A stretch of 64,000 bases of DNA. It comes from Agaricus subrufescens. Taxonomy: Eukaryota; Basidiomycota; Agaricomycetes; Agaricales; Agaricaceae. The position numbers and the translations under genes were made by a program. This document shows positions 45,435 through 57,511 of this stretch, piece after piece. How positions within the stretch are numbered: position 1 is the stretch's first letter; each line of letters starts with the position of its first letter. The stretch covers positions 3,348,001 through 3,412,000 of the forward strand of contig CM057057.1 of the NCBI GenBank assembly GCA_029945375.1, in the 5' to 3' direction. Below the pieces are notes generated by a model. The model saw nothing but the letters and a program-made list of their open reading frames with translations, searched no databases and was not told the origin of the DNA.

Positions 45435-47883
45435 ATGACTTCAGAGCAACTTCAACCGAACCCACAAGGATCTTATTCTCCACAGACCCCTCCACGCATG
45501 GAATGCCACAACGGTGACGGCGAAAAAAATGTCAATGAGGATTTCTGCAGCGGGGAGCCGCCACTTTCGACTCGACATTCCCGACCTTCCACTCCCTCGT
45601 CTACTATGCAGTCTTCTTCATCCTCGTCGTCATCTTCAAGCGCTGGCGGGGGGCTGGGAATACTGGCCTCCATGGTCGAACAAGCGATAGCGAGGTGGGC
45701 AAGGGGTGCTCGAAGAGCTTCTTCGCCAAGCTCGTCAACCTCATCAACCTCCTCTTCTGAGGCTTCCGAAAATACTCGCCGTTTCTCACTTTACCGTCGC
45801 CGCAGACGCCGATCGAGTGCGAGCAGCTTGCACACTAACCTTTCGGAGAAAGATATTGCCGCTCGCATCACACGTTTAAAGGCTCTTGAAGAATCCAGGC
45901 AGATACCTCGTCACTTCATCCTTTATCTACCGTCTAGACCTGTGCATTCTCGGGGCTATGGAGAAACGAGGAGGTTGAACGATGCTGATTTTGATTCCGA
46001 GGGAGTAATGCGGACATCTTCTCTCTCCTCGGTTCTCAGTCAACTGGAAGGGAGTCTAAGGAGGTCAACAAGAGGCCGGCGCCTCCATAGCAAGTTTGGT
46101 GCCAACACTTTACGTCACTCAAGAAACCTTATACCCAAACCGCCCAGGCAGTCAGTAATTATAGACGCTGAGAGTGGATCAGCAGTGCCAGTACAGGGGT
46201 CATATTTCCGGCGAGGGGGAAAGGGAAAGCACCGAGAAAATAGAAATCATCACCGATATCTCGAGACTACTGGCAAAGCTTCTAGAGCGTGGTTTCTTGA
46301 TGTTTCCTCCCCGACTTGGGGTGACTTGAAGGCCATTGGCAAGGTACTGTCTATCTTTAATGAGGGTCCTTTCCGCTAATGCCATTATTTTCCCAGCTGC
46401 TTCATCTCCATCCCCTCACTCTAGAAGATATCCTCCAGCAAGACCCTAGAGAGAAACTTGATTTATTTCAAAGACTTGGATATTATTTTGTCTCCTTTCG
46501 GGCAATCGAAACACGTGAAGATCGTGAAATATCCCAGCGACAAATACAGAAAATGGATGGTCGACCAGAGAATCCTGCTGATGATGACGGAGCTGTCCGC
46601 GAAACGAATGTCTATCTAGTAGTTTTCGATGAGGGCATCTGCTGCGTACGTTTCTTTCGGTGCTCTGTACTCTCGTTCTTCAACACTAAAATCCTTACAG
46701 TTCCACTACAATGATATAGCAGGTTGGAAGATAATAGTATTACAGAACGAATCTTGATTGACGCCATTCGCAGAGCATACTAACCGGGTTCGTAATCGTA
46801 TTGCAATGTTGGAGCAAGTTGCCAACATGTCATCTGGTAGGCCGGGTTTTTCCGGACTTGACTTCGTTGTTGACGTGGTAATAGACTGGATCGCACATGG
46901 GATTTTGGACTCTATAGTCGATTCCTTTTTTCCGTACCTGGACAATATCGAAAAGGAGGTTATGGCCATTGAAGACTTAGTTTTTTCGCCAACCGCAGCT
47001 TACGCTCCCACAAGTGCTCCTACAAATGCATCCACAAAGGTATCTCCGCCGATCAGCGCTGAAGAACCCGAGAAGCCGAGACGCATGTTCTCCGTTTCGG
47101 AGACGTTATCTTTCAGCGAGAAGTCGAGTATCGGGGGAAGCGTGCGCCCACGGTTTGCGGCGCCAAAATTGACACTACATCTTCTTTCTCGTCGCATTCG
47201 CCGATTTTTCGTGCAACTCTGGCGACGCCGGGTTAGGTCTCGGGAAGCGCCTCCCACCGCGACTGTGTTGACTCTCAGACAAATGGCTAGGACACGTCGA
47301 CTCGTGACTTCACTGGGCCGCTTACTCGCTAGCAAGTCTGAAGTTGTCACTCAAATTAAGAAAAGGCTGCTTAAAACGGGAACTTCTGGCCCAAACAGTG
47401 TAAGCGCAGAAGAGCTCGAAATAGCCATGTACATGGGAGATATAGAGGGTAACTCTAAACTTTGAGCAATCTTAAATTTGCTGACTGAGTTTGTTGTAGA
47501 CCACATCCTTACACTTCAACACTCCTTGGTTCACTACGAGCGTATGCTAAGTCAATCACACCCGGCATATTTATCTCAGCTACGAACTATCCTTGCCACT
47601 AGCAAGTCAGGAACGGACAAGTCACTTGTTTATTTGACTGCCGTATCAATCGCTGTTCTATGTGTCCAACTAGTCCTAGGTAAGTAATCGCCATCACATG
47701 GTACAACATGTTGACGAGTAATCAGCCAACTGTTCTATGAACGTAAATCTGCCCAAGGATACAACAGGGTTTAAAGTTTTTGGAATAGTCCTCTCCATTG
47801 CTATTATTGTTCTATTCATCTACCTGCTCGTTGTACGTCACTGGTGGAAACAAGCCGGGAAGAGACGACGGGCCCTACTATAG
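45435..47883 (+). CDS. CorA-family magnesium transporter (Mnr2/Alr-like)
   Basis: Two-TM-helix divalent-cation channel of the CorA superfamily. The first ATG of the frame is at 45435 (MTSEQLQPNPQGS). A Ser/Arg-rich N-terminus of about 190 residues leads into the funnel domain (WGDLKAIGKLLHLHPLTLEDILQQDPREKLDLFQRLGYYFVSFRAIE). Helical regions follow (WIAHGILDSIVDSFFPYLDNIEKEVMAIEDLVF; DHILTLQHSLVHYERMLSQSHPAYLSQLR), then TM1 (LTAVSIAVLCVQLVL) and TM2 (IVLSIAIIILFIYLLVV). The pore signature reads Ser-Met-Asn (NCSMNVNLPKD) instead of Gly-Met-Asn, across a spliced junction near 47681. It resembles vacuolar Mnr2 more than Alr1 by its long N-terminus. Substrate inferred. Confidence 0.82.
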
Positions 47884-48033
47884 AGGACGTGTTCTGGTGT
47901 AGTCCCACCAGCTGCCTGCATATAACACAAACAACATTCATTATTAATCCATAAACAAGCAGATAGACCTCTACAAAATAGTATACAATTCATCGAAAAA
48001 ACATCAATTCATATACATCATGCTTAAATTGAC

Positions 48034-49589
48034 TTATTCATTCGTAATAGGAAGGGCAGTCTTACGTAGACCATGTCTGGACATGACATCGTCAGCTTGT
48101 TCAAGGGCTTCCTTAACTGATCGATCGATCGAGTTAGTATCATACCATCAAAATTCGTGACAATAGACACACCTCTTTCATTGAAAGCGCTTTGTTTACG
48201 CTCAAGCTCATCAAACGTAAGACGAAGTTTTTCTCGTTGACGACGTATCGTGTCGTCAACATGTTGGAGGTGTTCGGATTCGCTCTTTAAACATTCCAAC
48301 CCATCTTGCACTTGCAACTGGAGAGCCTCGAGGTTAGATATCTGCTCGAGGTATATCTCTCTGATCTCTTCCCATTGGTGACCTGTGCCGTAGAAACAGT
48401 AAACAAAGAGGGACGGATTTAATAGAATTTAAGACACACCAGAGGCTTGTGCATCGCGCACGACCGAGGTATATCGGGACATTTGATTGTTCAATTCTTG
48501 ATCGTCTGCCCAGGAAACAGTCTTTGCTCCCAATTCGCTTACACTCGCGCGCTTGATACAACTTCTACGCCGAGCGACTCCATTTGGATTGGGCGAGGAA
48601 TCATCGCCTGAAGGCGAAGATTGACCCGAGCGAGGGACTTCATCTTCTGGAATGTCTTTAAGGGGGGGAGGTGGTGGTGTATCACCTTGCGAGGACTCTG
48701 GGAGCTCTGGATCACCCGAGGCCGATTCCGCTTGTCCGACCTCATCATCTAAACCAAATTCGGACCGCTGACTACGGAGGATAATTGGTAAGGGAAGGGG
48801 GGAGACGACGGCGGAAGAGCGAGCTAAGGAAGGATCTGCTCGAGGGCGCTTAGAAGAAACGGGGAGAGTAGCAACTCGTTCAGGCTTTATTGCGCGAGTT
48901 ATGTTGATGAGGGCTTGGGCCCTCGAGTATAGCCCTGATTTGGATGATGTAGGGGCATTCCCTTTGGCAGTCGCATGCACGGCTAAGGGTTCAGTTTTGG
49001 GTGGTACCACCCCGGGGGCCGACAGTCTGACTGGCGGGTGAGCAGGTGCACCGGTTATGCATTGCGGGCAGTGGGGTTGGTGGTTATTGTGGTTCGGAAG
49101 CGGTGCGACGAGGGGTTTAGTCGCAGAGGTTGTACGTCGAAGGGTAGACGTGTTAGCCCGTTTCTGTTGTTCCCGGAACCACCTTTCCATCTCCTTCACG
49201 CGAAAATCGTCGGGAAGGACAAAGCTTTGGAACGGGGAAGACATCTTTGAAAACGTCATCGAAGCCTTTGCGTATTGGGAGCTTTTTCGAATCATGCGTT
49301 CCTTAAGGTGCCGTATCTCAAGAATACGAGTCCAGTTGATCGGATTTTTACCGAGCTCGTAAGTCTCGAGTTTGAGCAGCTGCTCGTACATGGCTGCAGT
49401 TCCTGGGGGCAAGAGAATCTGGGGATGGGGCATAAGGTCAAGTCAGATGGCCAGGGGACGGCGTACCTTGAGTTCATTGAGGGTGTCGGTGGTCTGGAGA
49501 TACCGCCATCCGGAGGGGGAGTTGGGGTCATGGGGATCGAGCTGGCCGCGCACGGGGCTGGACTGGAGGTAGTTGGGCGGCCTGGACAT
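48034..49589 (-). CDS. Hypothetical protein with disordered middle and C-terminal coiled coil
   Basis: Not recognised. From the ATG at 49589 it starts MSRPPNYLQSSPVRGQLDPHDPNSPSGW, then ILLPPGTAAMYEQLLKLETYELGKNPINWTRILEIRHLKERM, a conserved-looking helical block. SSPFQSFVLPDDFRVKEMERWFREQQKRA follows. A C4-like cluster is hinted at in HNNHQPHCPQCITG. A long Pro/Ser-rich disordered region comes next, then RRRSCIKRASVSELGAKTVSWADD. This resembles a PP1-docking or INCENP-like short motif only superficially. The C-terminal coiled coil is SNLEALQLQVQDGLECLKSESEHLQHVDDTIRRQREKLRLTFDELERKQ. It ends KTALPITNE. Divergent from PEX16 by 136 bp. A structural or scaffold role is possible but unproven. 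Confidence 0.72.
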
Positions 49590-49725
49590 GTGTTACATAG
49601 AGAGAAAAATCGAGGGCGGCCTGTCGGAGTTGATTTGCCACGGTGCACGAGGCGGCCAGAGGAGGCTCGGAATTCGCTTCCAAAGGCGGCTCGGCATTCT
49701 CCGCCCCGCCTCTCCTCTCTCGTCC

Positions 49726-51088
49726 ATGTCCTTCTCACTTGCAAAATATGAGTCCTTCCTTGTAAACAACGTATCGACAATCTCCAGCCTCGAGTCTTCG
49801 CTCAGGTCCCTCACCTGGTTCCTTCCCGGCAGATTCAAAGATGCAGAACTTGCATCTGAAGCCCGTTCGTCGACCACCCGTGTCCTGACTTAGGTCTCTG
49901 ATTTCCAGACTAGTCACTGCTCTCATGAACACTACAAGCATGTATCATGACACCATACTTGCCAAAGTGGTGGAAAATAACCCCAAGTACCGGCCGCTGA
50001 TTCCAGCGTCCCTGCATTCCCGATACACTCGAGCGTGGATAAATAAGAGCTCGCAATACAAGTGGGCCGCCCGTATTCTTGAACTTCTCCGCTTCACAGA
50101 GTTGGTCATTGAAATGGTTCTCAAACGCAAGTTGTCGGAAAGGACGCGGTGGAAAGGAATCCTTGCCATCGAAACAATCAAGTAAATCAATGTTTCTAGA
50201 GACCTCGAATAGTGCACTTACCTCACCCAACCAGAACAATCTTGCGTCTTTTGCTATTAAAAATCACATGCCGGCCTCTTCTTTCCCCGCCGCTTCCGGA
50301 ACGCGACTTTGACCCGACTATACTCCCACCCTCCAGCGCCGAGTCTTCCCCGACTTTAGTATCTTCGACCGCGAATTCTCTTCCCGCGACGCCTGACCAT
50401 CTAAAAAACAACTACCTGTCGTTACCCCCGCATGCGCTACTCGCGACACCATCTCCACCCACGCGCTCAGACACGGCTGTGGAAGACTTTTTATTGCCAA
50501 AGGCACTGACAACATCATCAGTCAAGCCATCCTTATCTCTTTTGAAATCCCTCTCTTCTCCACAGGAATGGCTCGGAGAGATTGTATATATTTTGCGACC
50601 GTTCGTTTACGGTAAGTTTATACTTGATTCGTGCGAAATGATCACTGATCTTCAATGCAATAGCGTCCTTGTTGGCATACGACCGCCGCAATAATAGGAC
50701 TTCTAATCGTGCTCTCATGACTATCTTCGTCATGGAGCTTGTCTCCCGTCATTTGAGAAGGACTCCACCGCCGTCTGCTTCCTTGGAGAGATCTGAGTAT
50801 GCTCGACGAGACAAAGATATGTTGTGGTACCTTCTCCGGGGCTCTATCTGGCAGACTTATACTCGGTAAATATCCATTGAGACTGCTTCCGTTGCTCCTT
50901 ATTCACAAAAATTCTCAGACCCAAGCTGGAGTCATTTGTGGCCGGTGCCTCACGCGCACCTCTGTTGGGTTTGTTTGGCGTCTTGGTAAAAGAATGGGTC
51001 CCGTTGATCGACGAATATTATTATTGTATGTTCTCCGGTTCGCTTGTGCCTCATTTACCGATATCCCCTTCCAGATACTGCACCCTAA
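49726..51088 (+). CDS. PEX16: Peroxisomal membrane biogenesis protein Pex16
   Basis: Peroxin acting in early peroxisome formation and membrane-protein import. The start MSFSLAKYESFLVNNVSTISSLESSLRSLTWFLPGRFKDAELASEA at 49726 is the Pex16 N-terminal pattern. YRPLIPASLHSRYTRAW, AARILELLRFTELVIEM, RWKGILAIETIK, SPQEWLGEIVYILRPFVYASLLA and WLLRGSIWQ-type segments (DMLWYLLRGSIWQTYTRPKLESF) follow. The end is assembled as VKEWVPLIDEYYYYTAP after an intron at about 51027-51074. A disordered, Pro/Ser-rich insert lies at 50300-50540. About five introns. Confidence 0.88.
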
Positions 51089-51401
51089 ACTATCTTGGTA
51101 TCTTCTTTGTTCTCGGCGGTTGCCTTTGTAATGTATCAATTTTACACTCTCGACGTGTGATTTGTCAACACGGGCATCACGAAACGGAAAAACGTTCAAT
51201 TTGATCTTCGACTTCTTCTTAAGTTCTTGCGTTTGTCTACCGACTCATCACATGTTTTATTCCTTTAACTGCTTAAGGTGAATCGGATCGCAGCGTGTGG
51301 TAGAATCCCTGTTATCTGTCATCTGTTAAACGCGAATAATTAAAGTGTGGAAAATTCTTACACCTTGAAAATTAAAGCCTATCCTTTCGCTTTGACAGGA
51401 A
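51089..51401. other. Intergenic region PEX16 3' / cupin promoter
   Basis: About 310 bp, AT-rich and without a gene-like frame. It probably holds the PEX16 3' UTR and the promoter of the cupin gene. Confidence 0.45.
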
Positions 51402-52173
51402 ATGTCTTCCGCCCTACTCTCCCCCCTGCACCGAGTTGTCACGGCTCATGGCGAACAAGGGCTCGCTGTAGTCGACAGCAACATGGTGTTAGAGCCTGAA
51501 GTAAGTTTTGGTGGCTTGACTGCACGTTGAATTGAACCACTTACAGGGGTCTAAAGGGGATGCCAATGGTTCCAGGTGCTCGAGCGACACCCATCTGGGT
51601 TACAACCGGTGGTCTTCCGGTGGATGACAACAATAACAGGTACGATACGGCCAAGTGATGTATCGTCGAAGGCTGAAGCTTGATTTTACAGTGAGGATGG
51701 AGCGAAGCGTGTGATCGAAGACGCCAGCAACTTTGGGCTTGTTCATCCCTCAGGCACCAATCTTCGCTCGACGGAGCTGGATCCTGGAGTCATGACCCCT
51801 ATGGTCAGATCTTCAACATTATCTCCGTGGTCTTTTTGGCATTTATATCTAATTGAGACTTGTAGCACCGTACCAGCTCTTTGGATTATAACATCCTAGG
51901 TATGTTCGAAGTTGTGACCTTTAGCTCCAATCTGACAATGTGCACCTATACCCAGTCTCAGGCACACTCGTTCTTATTACCGAAGATGGCACTGAAACTG
52001 TTTTGAAGAACCCAGGAGACATAGTCATCCAAAAGGGAACCATGCATGCATGGAAAAATCCCTCAGATACCCAACCTGTCAGATGGATCTCTGTTCTCGT
52101 CGCTGCGAAACCTGCAACCGTGAATGGAGAACCGCTTAAACCAGACTTCGTAGTGGCAGACGGGCCTAAATAA
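51402..52173 (+). CDS. Cupin_2 domain protein
   Basis: Small metal-dependent beta-barrel protein of the cupin superfamily. It starts MSSALLSPLHRVVTAHGEQG at 51402. Splicing at about 51500-51554 (the acceptor is CTAAAG, not the earlier ACAG, which would bring a stop) gives EPEGMPMVPGARATPIWVTTGG. Three more introns follow. The cupin core reads GVMTPMHRTSSLDYNILVSGTLVLITEDG and GDIVIQKGTMHAWKNPSD. His in MHR and His in MHAWKN are likely ligands, but motif 1 lacks the full H-x-H, so the metal site may be altered. About 180 residues. Its reaction is unknown. Confidence 0.8.
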
Positions 52174-52269
52174 CTATGACCATATCTGGCCGAACCGGGC
52201 CGGCAGCGTATGCTTTGCTTCTTATCTCAATGTATAAATATCCCGAATGTCATTGAGAGTAAGTTCAAA

Positions 52270-53341
52270 CTATTGAAGATTCACAAATAGACCACCATCG
52301 ACCAGAAGAGATGTACCTGTTACATAATTTGCAAGATCGCTTGCAAGAAAGGCAACAGGGCCAGCTATGTCATCAGGAGCTTTCAAGTATGCCGTTGAGT
52401 GCATCAGCCCACGTAGAAGCAACTGACTACTTACTACCCAACCTCTTGACAGCTGTACGATTGATCATATATTCACGCTTCGTTAAATCGGATAAGTCCT
52501 CTTTGTTGATATCTGTCTCGATTGTTCCAGGAAGAATGGCATTGGCACGAATGCCCCATTTACCGAGCGCCACAGCGCAACTTTGCATAAGCGATAAGAT
52601 TCCCGCTTTAGTTGGTGTGTAATGGCTGAGGCGGCCAGTTATGGGAAACTCATTAATCAGGAATGAACCACTCTAAACCGCATTAATCCTTACCATTGTA
52701 GTTCTCCCCCCACCAGAGCCGAGATAGAAGATATGCCAATGATAGAACCGCCCTGTGGAACCTGATTTTTCATCTGATTCGCAACCGCTGGGAAGAAATC
52801 TGAATTGCGGCTCGAACATGACATGAGAGACCTGAGAATCACCCTGAACTATGTAGAAGGACCCGTCTAGATTGACTTGTCTCGTATGTTCCCAGACGGC
52901 GTGGGGCATAGTCAAAAATTCCGCGAAGGGGCATATTCCGGCGTTTGACACAAGGACATCAATGCGTCCAAAGGTGGCGACACCCGCTTCAACAATCTAT
53001 GTCAACAGCTATCAGTCAATGTAAGATAATCGGAGCCCATGCGGACAATGACCTTAGCAGAGGTAGTTGGGTTTCCGATATCACCTGGCACGGTGACGAC
53101 TTTCAGGGTGTCACTCTCCAGCTGGTGTTGCAGACTTCTTATTTCCGCTTCCGTTTCCGTGTCTCCGTAGTAGTGCAAAATCAAACCAGCTGCTCCTTGC
53201 TTTGCAAGCTGGATTGCGCTGATTATCAGTTCAGCTCAGTGATCGCACGTTTACAGCATAAATTAGAGTGATTTACCAGGCTCGTCCGATTCCTCGTGAA
53301 GAACCAGTGATACATACGATTTTATTGGCGACAAGACCCAT
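52270..53341 (-). CDS. LRA1: SDR oxidoreductase, likely L-rhamnose 1-dehydrogenase
   Basis: Short-chain dehydrogenase probably oxidising L-rhamnose to rhamnono-lactone, the first step of the fungal non-phosphorylative rhamnose route. The start [21 protein letters not shown] at 53341 holds the cofactor motif TGSSRGIG. Then [33 protein letters not shown] (NAG motif), [23 protein letters not shown] (catalytic Ser, Tyr and Lys as SS, HYTPTK), [24 protein letters not shown] and [18 protein letters not shown]. The HYTPTKAG and DINKEDL stretches match rhamnose dehydrogenases I recall, not other SDRs. Five introns of 50-60 nt. No other rhamnose-pathway gene is seen beside it. Confidence 0.75.
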
Positions 53342-53511
53342 TGTAAGAAGTTTCTTGACTGTCCTCTCCTCGAATGTGTCTATCTACATATACCTGCACA
53401 TTTCGCATACCGGGGAAAGAAGATTGGTCCACGTGAAAGAATTTCAAAAATCTGAGAAAGAAACGGTAGCGCCGGACCGCCTTTTTCTATCATAATGTGA
53501 CCGACATTCCC

Positions 53512-55133
53512 ATGACTTCTCGTGCATCCAGGCGGATAAATGTTGCAGCGATGAAAGCAATATCACAGACTGGTCTGGAATCCCAGGAGAACTTATCCCG
53601 TGCACTGCTCAAGACGAACCTACCATGCCTTCAGCAAAAATGTGAGTAATTTCGCCAGTTGCAGGCAGAGGCTTTGCGTTTGACCGAGATAATCTATAGC
53701 TATTACGACTCTGAGGCCGACCTAGGCCTGTTGGTTGGGAAGAATATAGTATTCCTTGGGTGAGCTGCAGTAGTTTCAGCATCGCCGTACATATCCTCAC
53801 TGTAATGAGCACAGTTTTGGAAATCAGGGCGCTGCTCAAGCCCAGAATCTTAGAGACACTGGGTTGCCCAATGACAAAATTTGTATTGCCAACCGAGAGG
53901 ACTCGTACGCAGAAGATGCGAAAGCCAAGGGCTTCATTGTTGAACATGATTTCGGAAAGGCTGCGGCTATTGCGGATGGTTAGTTTGTATTTAGATATCG
54001 ACTGTATGTCGGACTGACGTGATGGTATTCTAGTGTTGTTCATCCTCATCCCGGATCAGGCACAGCCCAAGTTGTTCAATGAGACGATCTTGCCCCGATT
54101 GAAAGATAATGTTACCATTGTTGTGGCCAGTGGATACAATATTCTCTTCAAGTTGCTTAAATTCAAGTCGACGCACAACGTCGTTATGGTCGCTCCCAGG
54201 TTTGCTAGGACCCCCACTCGATACAACCAGATAACTGCAACTAACGCGACAGAATGATTGGGTCCTCGGTGCGCTCGTTATACGAGAAGGGGAAAGGCTT
54301 CCCCTGTTTCGTTTCAGTAGAGCAAGATGGCTCAGGAAATGGATTACAAGTCGCTCTAGCCATCTGTAGAGCAATCGGCGCCACAAAGGCTGGAGCAATT
54401 GCGTCCTCTGCTCGAGAAGAAACGATTATGGATTTGTTAGCAGGTATGATTTGTTGTCTTTACAGACCCAGCATTCCCTGACACCAGTATTCAAGAGCAA
54501 GCTCTCTGGCCCAACATCATCATGCTCTTCAGGTCAGAGATCTGGTATCACCAATTTCTTGATATTGATTGTTGAACGCATGTTTAGAGAGGCCTTCGAA
54601 GTCCTCCAAAAAGCTGGCTGCTCGGACGAGGCATTGTGCTATGAAATGTATGAGAGTTTCTTCTCCCAAGTTTGTTAGGCCAACTTCGTGTTAGGTGGAT
54701 GTCCAAAGAGCCAGCCGAGATATTCGAGCGCGCTGCTGAAGAGGGTTTCATTACTCAGGTAAGCTTCAATTTGACTCTGGTTCTGGGACAAGGTTTGATA
54801 CGTCGCAATACGAGCTGAAACGCCACTCGACTGTCTCGCAATTTGGCCAACTAAACGGGGCATTGAACCTAGATGGAACAGCTGCCAGGAGTCATTTTGA
54901 GGATATCCTGTACAACCAGGTGAGATGTTTTCCAACTGTTCACTGACTCTTCCTGACGCCCGCATTCCAAGATTTTGAGTGGAAAGTTCTCTGGCGAATT
55001 TTCTAAACTTGAGGATGACTTTGAGAAGGACGGTGATCAGAACCCGCTCAATAAATTGTATAGCCGCGCGAACGAGACAGCTCTGGCACAGGCAGAGAAA
55101 AGAGTTCGGGCCCGTTTAGGTGATATGCTGTAG
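53512..55133 (+). CDS. Ketol-acid reductoisomerase-like protein
   Basis: Member of the KARI (IlvC/Ilv5) family by its Rossmann segment GKNIVFLGFGNQGAAQAQNLRDTG (GFGNQG formed across an intron near 53758-53811). VLFILIPDQAQPKLFNETILPRLK, VVMVAPR and the C-terminal knotted region follow. It differs strongly from canonical mitochondrial Ilv5, so it is probably a paralogue, not the biosynthetic enzyme. The N-terminal start at 53512 (MTSRASRRINVAAM) is uncertain: the join between exon 1 and the AEALRLTEIIYSYYDSEADL segment was not resolved in frame. Introns about 53980-54033, 54214-54253 and 54445-54466. It ends RVRARLGDML at 55133. Confidence 0.68.
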
Positions 55134-55263
55134 AGTTGCATTTGCATGTACTTAAAGTAGACCGTGAGAACACGTGCCTGGCCAGTCCAAACACGGACAA
55201 CGCTCGACTCAGGACCTTTTTTCATCGTTTGCTCCTTTCCATAAGGGTCCTGTTCCGCTCTCA

Positions 55264-57511
55264 ATGGAAGTAGACAGTCCAGTGAAAGAAAGGTCGTAAG
55301 TTGGTTCGACTGTTTGTTGATCCTGTATTCCAATAATTTTCCAGGCATTCCACCGACACCTTGAGGACCCGCAGGTCCCAGCGCTCTTCCTCTAGGGAAC
55401 GCAACCGAGAAAAGAGGGACAGGCGCAGAGGCGACTATGATGACAGGAGGAAGAGAAGCCACAGTAGGGAGTATCGTGACCGCTCTCGGGACAGACATAG
55501 GGATAGGGATCGTGACAGAGAGAGACGCCGCGACCGGGATGGGGATAGGCAGCACCGCAGCGCACGAGGACATAGCCGGCATCGAGAACGGGATAGGGAC
55601 AGAGAAGATCGCGAAAAGGACAGAAGACGAAAACGTGACGAAAATGAAGACCTAGACGGCGAAGAACGTGTTAAAAGGAGGAGGCCTGACGACGATGCTG
55701 ACGAAAAGGATGGAGGCCCAGGTTACAGTCCTCGCTCGTATAACAAGGAGCGTACCCCCGACCGCAGACCTGGAGGTAGGACTCCTCTCGATCCACGAGA
55801 CGAATTCGATGATCCACCCAGGTATCGAAGGGATCACCGTCGCCGAGAGGGGAGGCGCTCTGTTGTGGACGATGACGAATTTAAAGATCGTCGCCCGCAG
55901 ACAAGAAGCCCCGTACCTCCCACGAGGTATGTATTGTCCTACAGCCGATTTAACTCATTAACTTAGTTATCCTTTTCTATGTTAGACGACTCTCACCGTC
56001 TTATGATGTAGGCGAAGATTATAACCCGGATGAGCCTAAAGAAGATGATTCAGAGGCCCGCTCAGTATTTGTGTCTCAACTTGCCGCTCGGTTGACTGCT
56101 CGAGACTTAGGCTACTTTTTCGAAGACAAACTCGGCGAAGGCACCGTTATGGACGCAAGAATTGTCACAGATAGGTTGTCAAGGAGGTCTAAAGGGTGAG
56201 TTATTAAAATGACCTTCGTTCGAAAATCTCTCACCTTCATTCCCAGTATTGGCTACGTTGAGTTCCGCACTATTGAGCTTGTAGAAAAAGCCATCGGCCT
56301 GTCTGGAACTGTTGTTATGGGTCTGCCAATCATGGTGCAATTAACCGAAGCTGAGCGGAATAAAACTCACGCAGGTGATGGGTGTGTCATTCATTTAGTA
56401 CTTTCTGGTGCTGTTACTGATGCACAGCAATAGAAGTATCAATTTACCCCCTGGTGTCAGCGCACCTCACGGAGCAATGTAATAAAGTTCTTCTTGTCTT
56501 GTTCTTCCAGGCTGACATTACATGTTATTAGTCTTTATGTCGGCTCTCTTCATTTCAATCTCACGGAATCAGATATCAAACAGGTCTTTGAAGTTTTCGG
56601 TGAACTTGAGTTTGTCGATTTACACAGGGATGCCATGACGGGGCGGAGCAAAGGTTATGCTTTTGTGCAGTAAGCCTATTATTCTCCGAATATCTGCATC
56701 GCTAGAATGTAATTCTAGGTATAAGAGAGCCGAGGATGCGAGGATGGCATTGCAGCAGATGGAAGGGTTTGAACTTGCAGGTCGCACAGTAAGTCTATAC
56801 TTTTTTCATCACCGGAAACCGTTTGACAGGTCCCTAGCTTCGCGTTAATACTGTCCATGAGAAAGGGACTACTAAGTATACTCAACAAGATAGTCTCGAC
56901 GAATCTGGGGGTACGTCAGGGCACTTTACTATGCGGCTGGAATCCTAACTGTTGTTCAGGCGGTAACTTGAATGCTGCATCTCGCCAAGCACTAATGCAG
57001 AAACTTGCCAGGACTGACCAGCCAGCTCCTCGACCAGAACCTGTGTAAGCGAATCACTCTGTTTCTGAAGGCCACCGACGAATGACATCATTTCTAGTCA
57101 ACGTCCTAACATTCCGCAGGCAATGCAGTCTCGATCCGTGCTTTTGAAAAATATGTTTGATCCTGACGAGTATGTTCCTGATCGCCCCTCGTTGACGTTG
57201 TGAAGCTAAATGAATAAATTAGGGAAACTGAGAAAGACTGGGACAGAGAGCTGGCACAAGATGTCAAGGGTGAATGTGAAAGCAAGTATGGCACAGTACT
57301 TGCGATCAAAGTTGAAAAGGATTCACAGGTGAGTTGGTATGTCCAAGAGATGAAACTCTATTTAACTCGGACCCAGGGAGAAATCTATGTTAAGTTTGAT
57401 TCCATCGATTATGCCCAAAAGGCTATCCAAGGTCTTAACGGACGATGGTTTGGTGGACGACAAGTTTCCGCTGTTTTTATATCCGACGCGATTATGCAGG
57501 CTCACCAGTGA
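55264..57511 (+). CDS. RSD1: RNA-binding splicing factor RBM39/CAPER-type (Rsd1-like)
   Basis: Splicing cofactor of the RBM39 family (Rsd1 in fission yeast). The start at 55264 (MEVDSPVKE) leads into an RS-like Arg/Asp/Glu-rich domain at about 55345-55930. RRM1 is ARSVFVSQLAARLTARDLGYFF with IGYVEFRTIELVEKAI; RRM2 is LYVGSLHFNLTESDIKQVFEVFGELEFVDLHRD and SKGYAFVQYKRAEDARMAL. A UHM-like RRM3 ([34 protein letters not shown], then GEIYVKFDSIDYAQKAIQGLNGRWFGGRQVSAVFI) follows. The family's third RRM binds ULM motifs in U2AF-type partners. About ten introns. Ends at DAIMQAHQ. Confidence 0.9.

Noticed and set aside
45383..45517. Alternative start MSDPLSAAPH for the Mg transporter at 45383
   Set aside because: It is in another frame that stops at 45517; the transporter frame has its first ATG at 45435.
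55037..55582. 181-codon minus-strand frame
   Set aside because: It is the antisense of the KARI-like 3' end and of the RBM39 RS-rich exon, whose Arg/Asp-rich code gives Pro/Val-rich antisense without stops.
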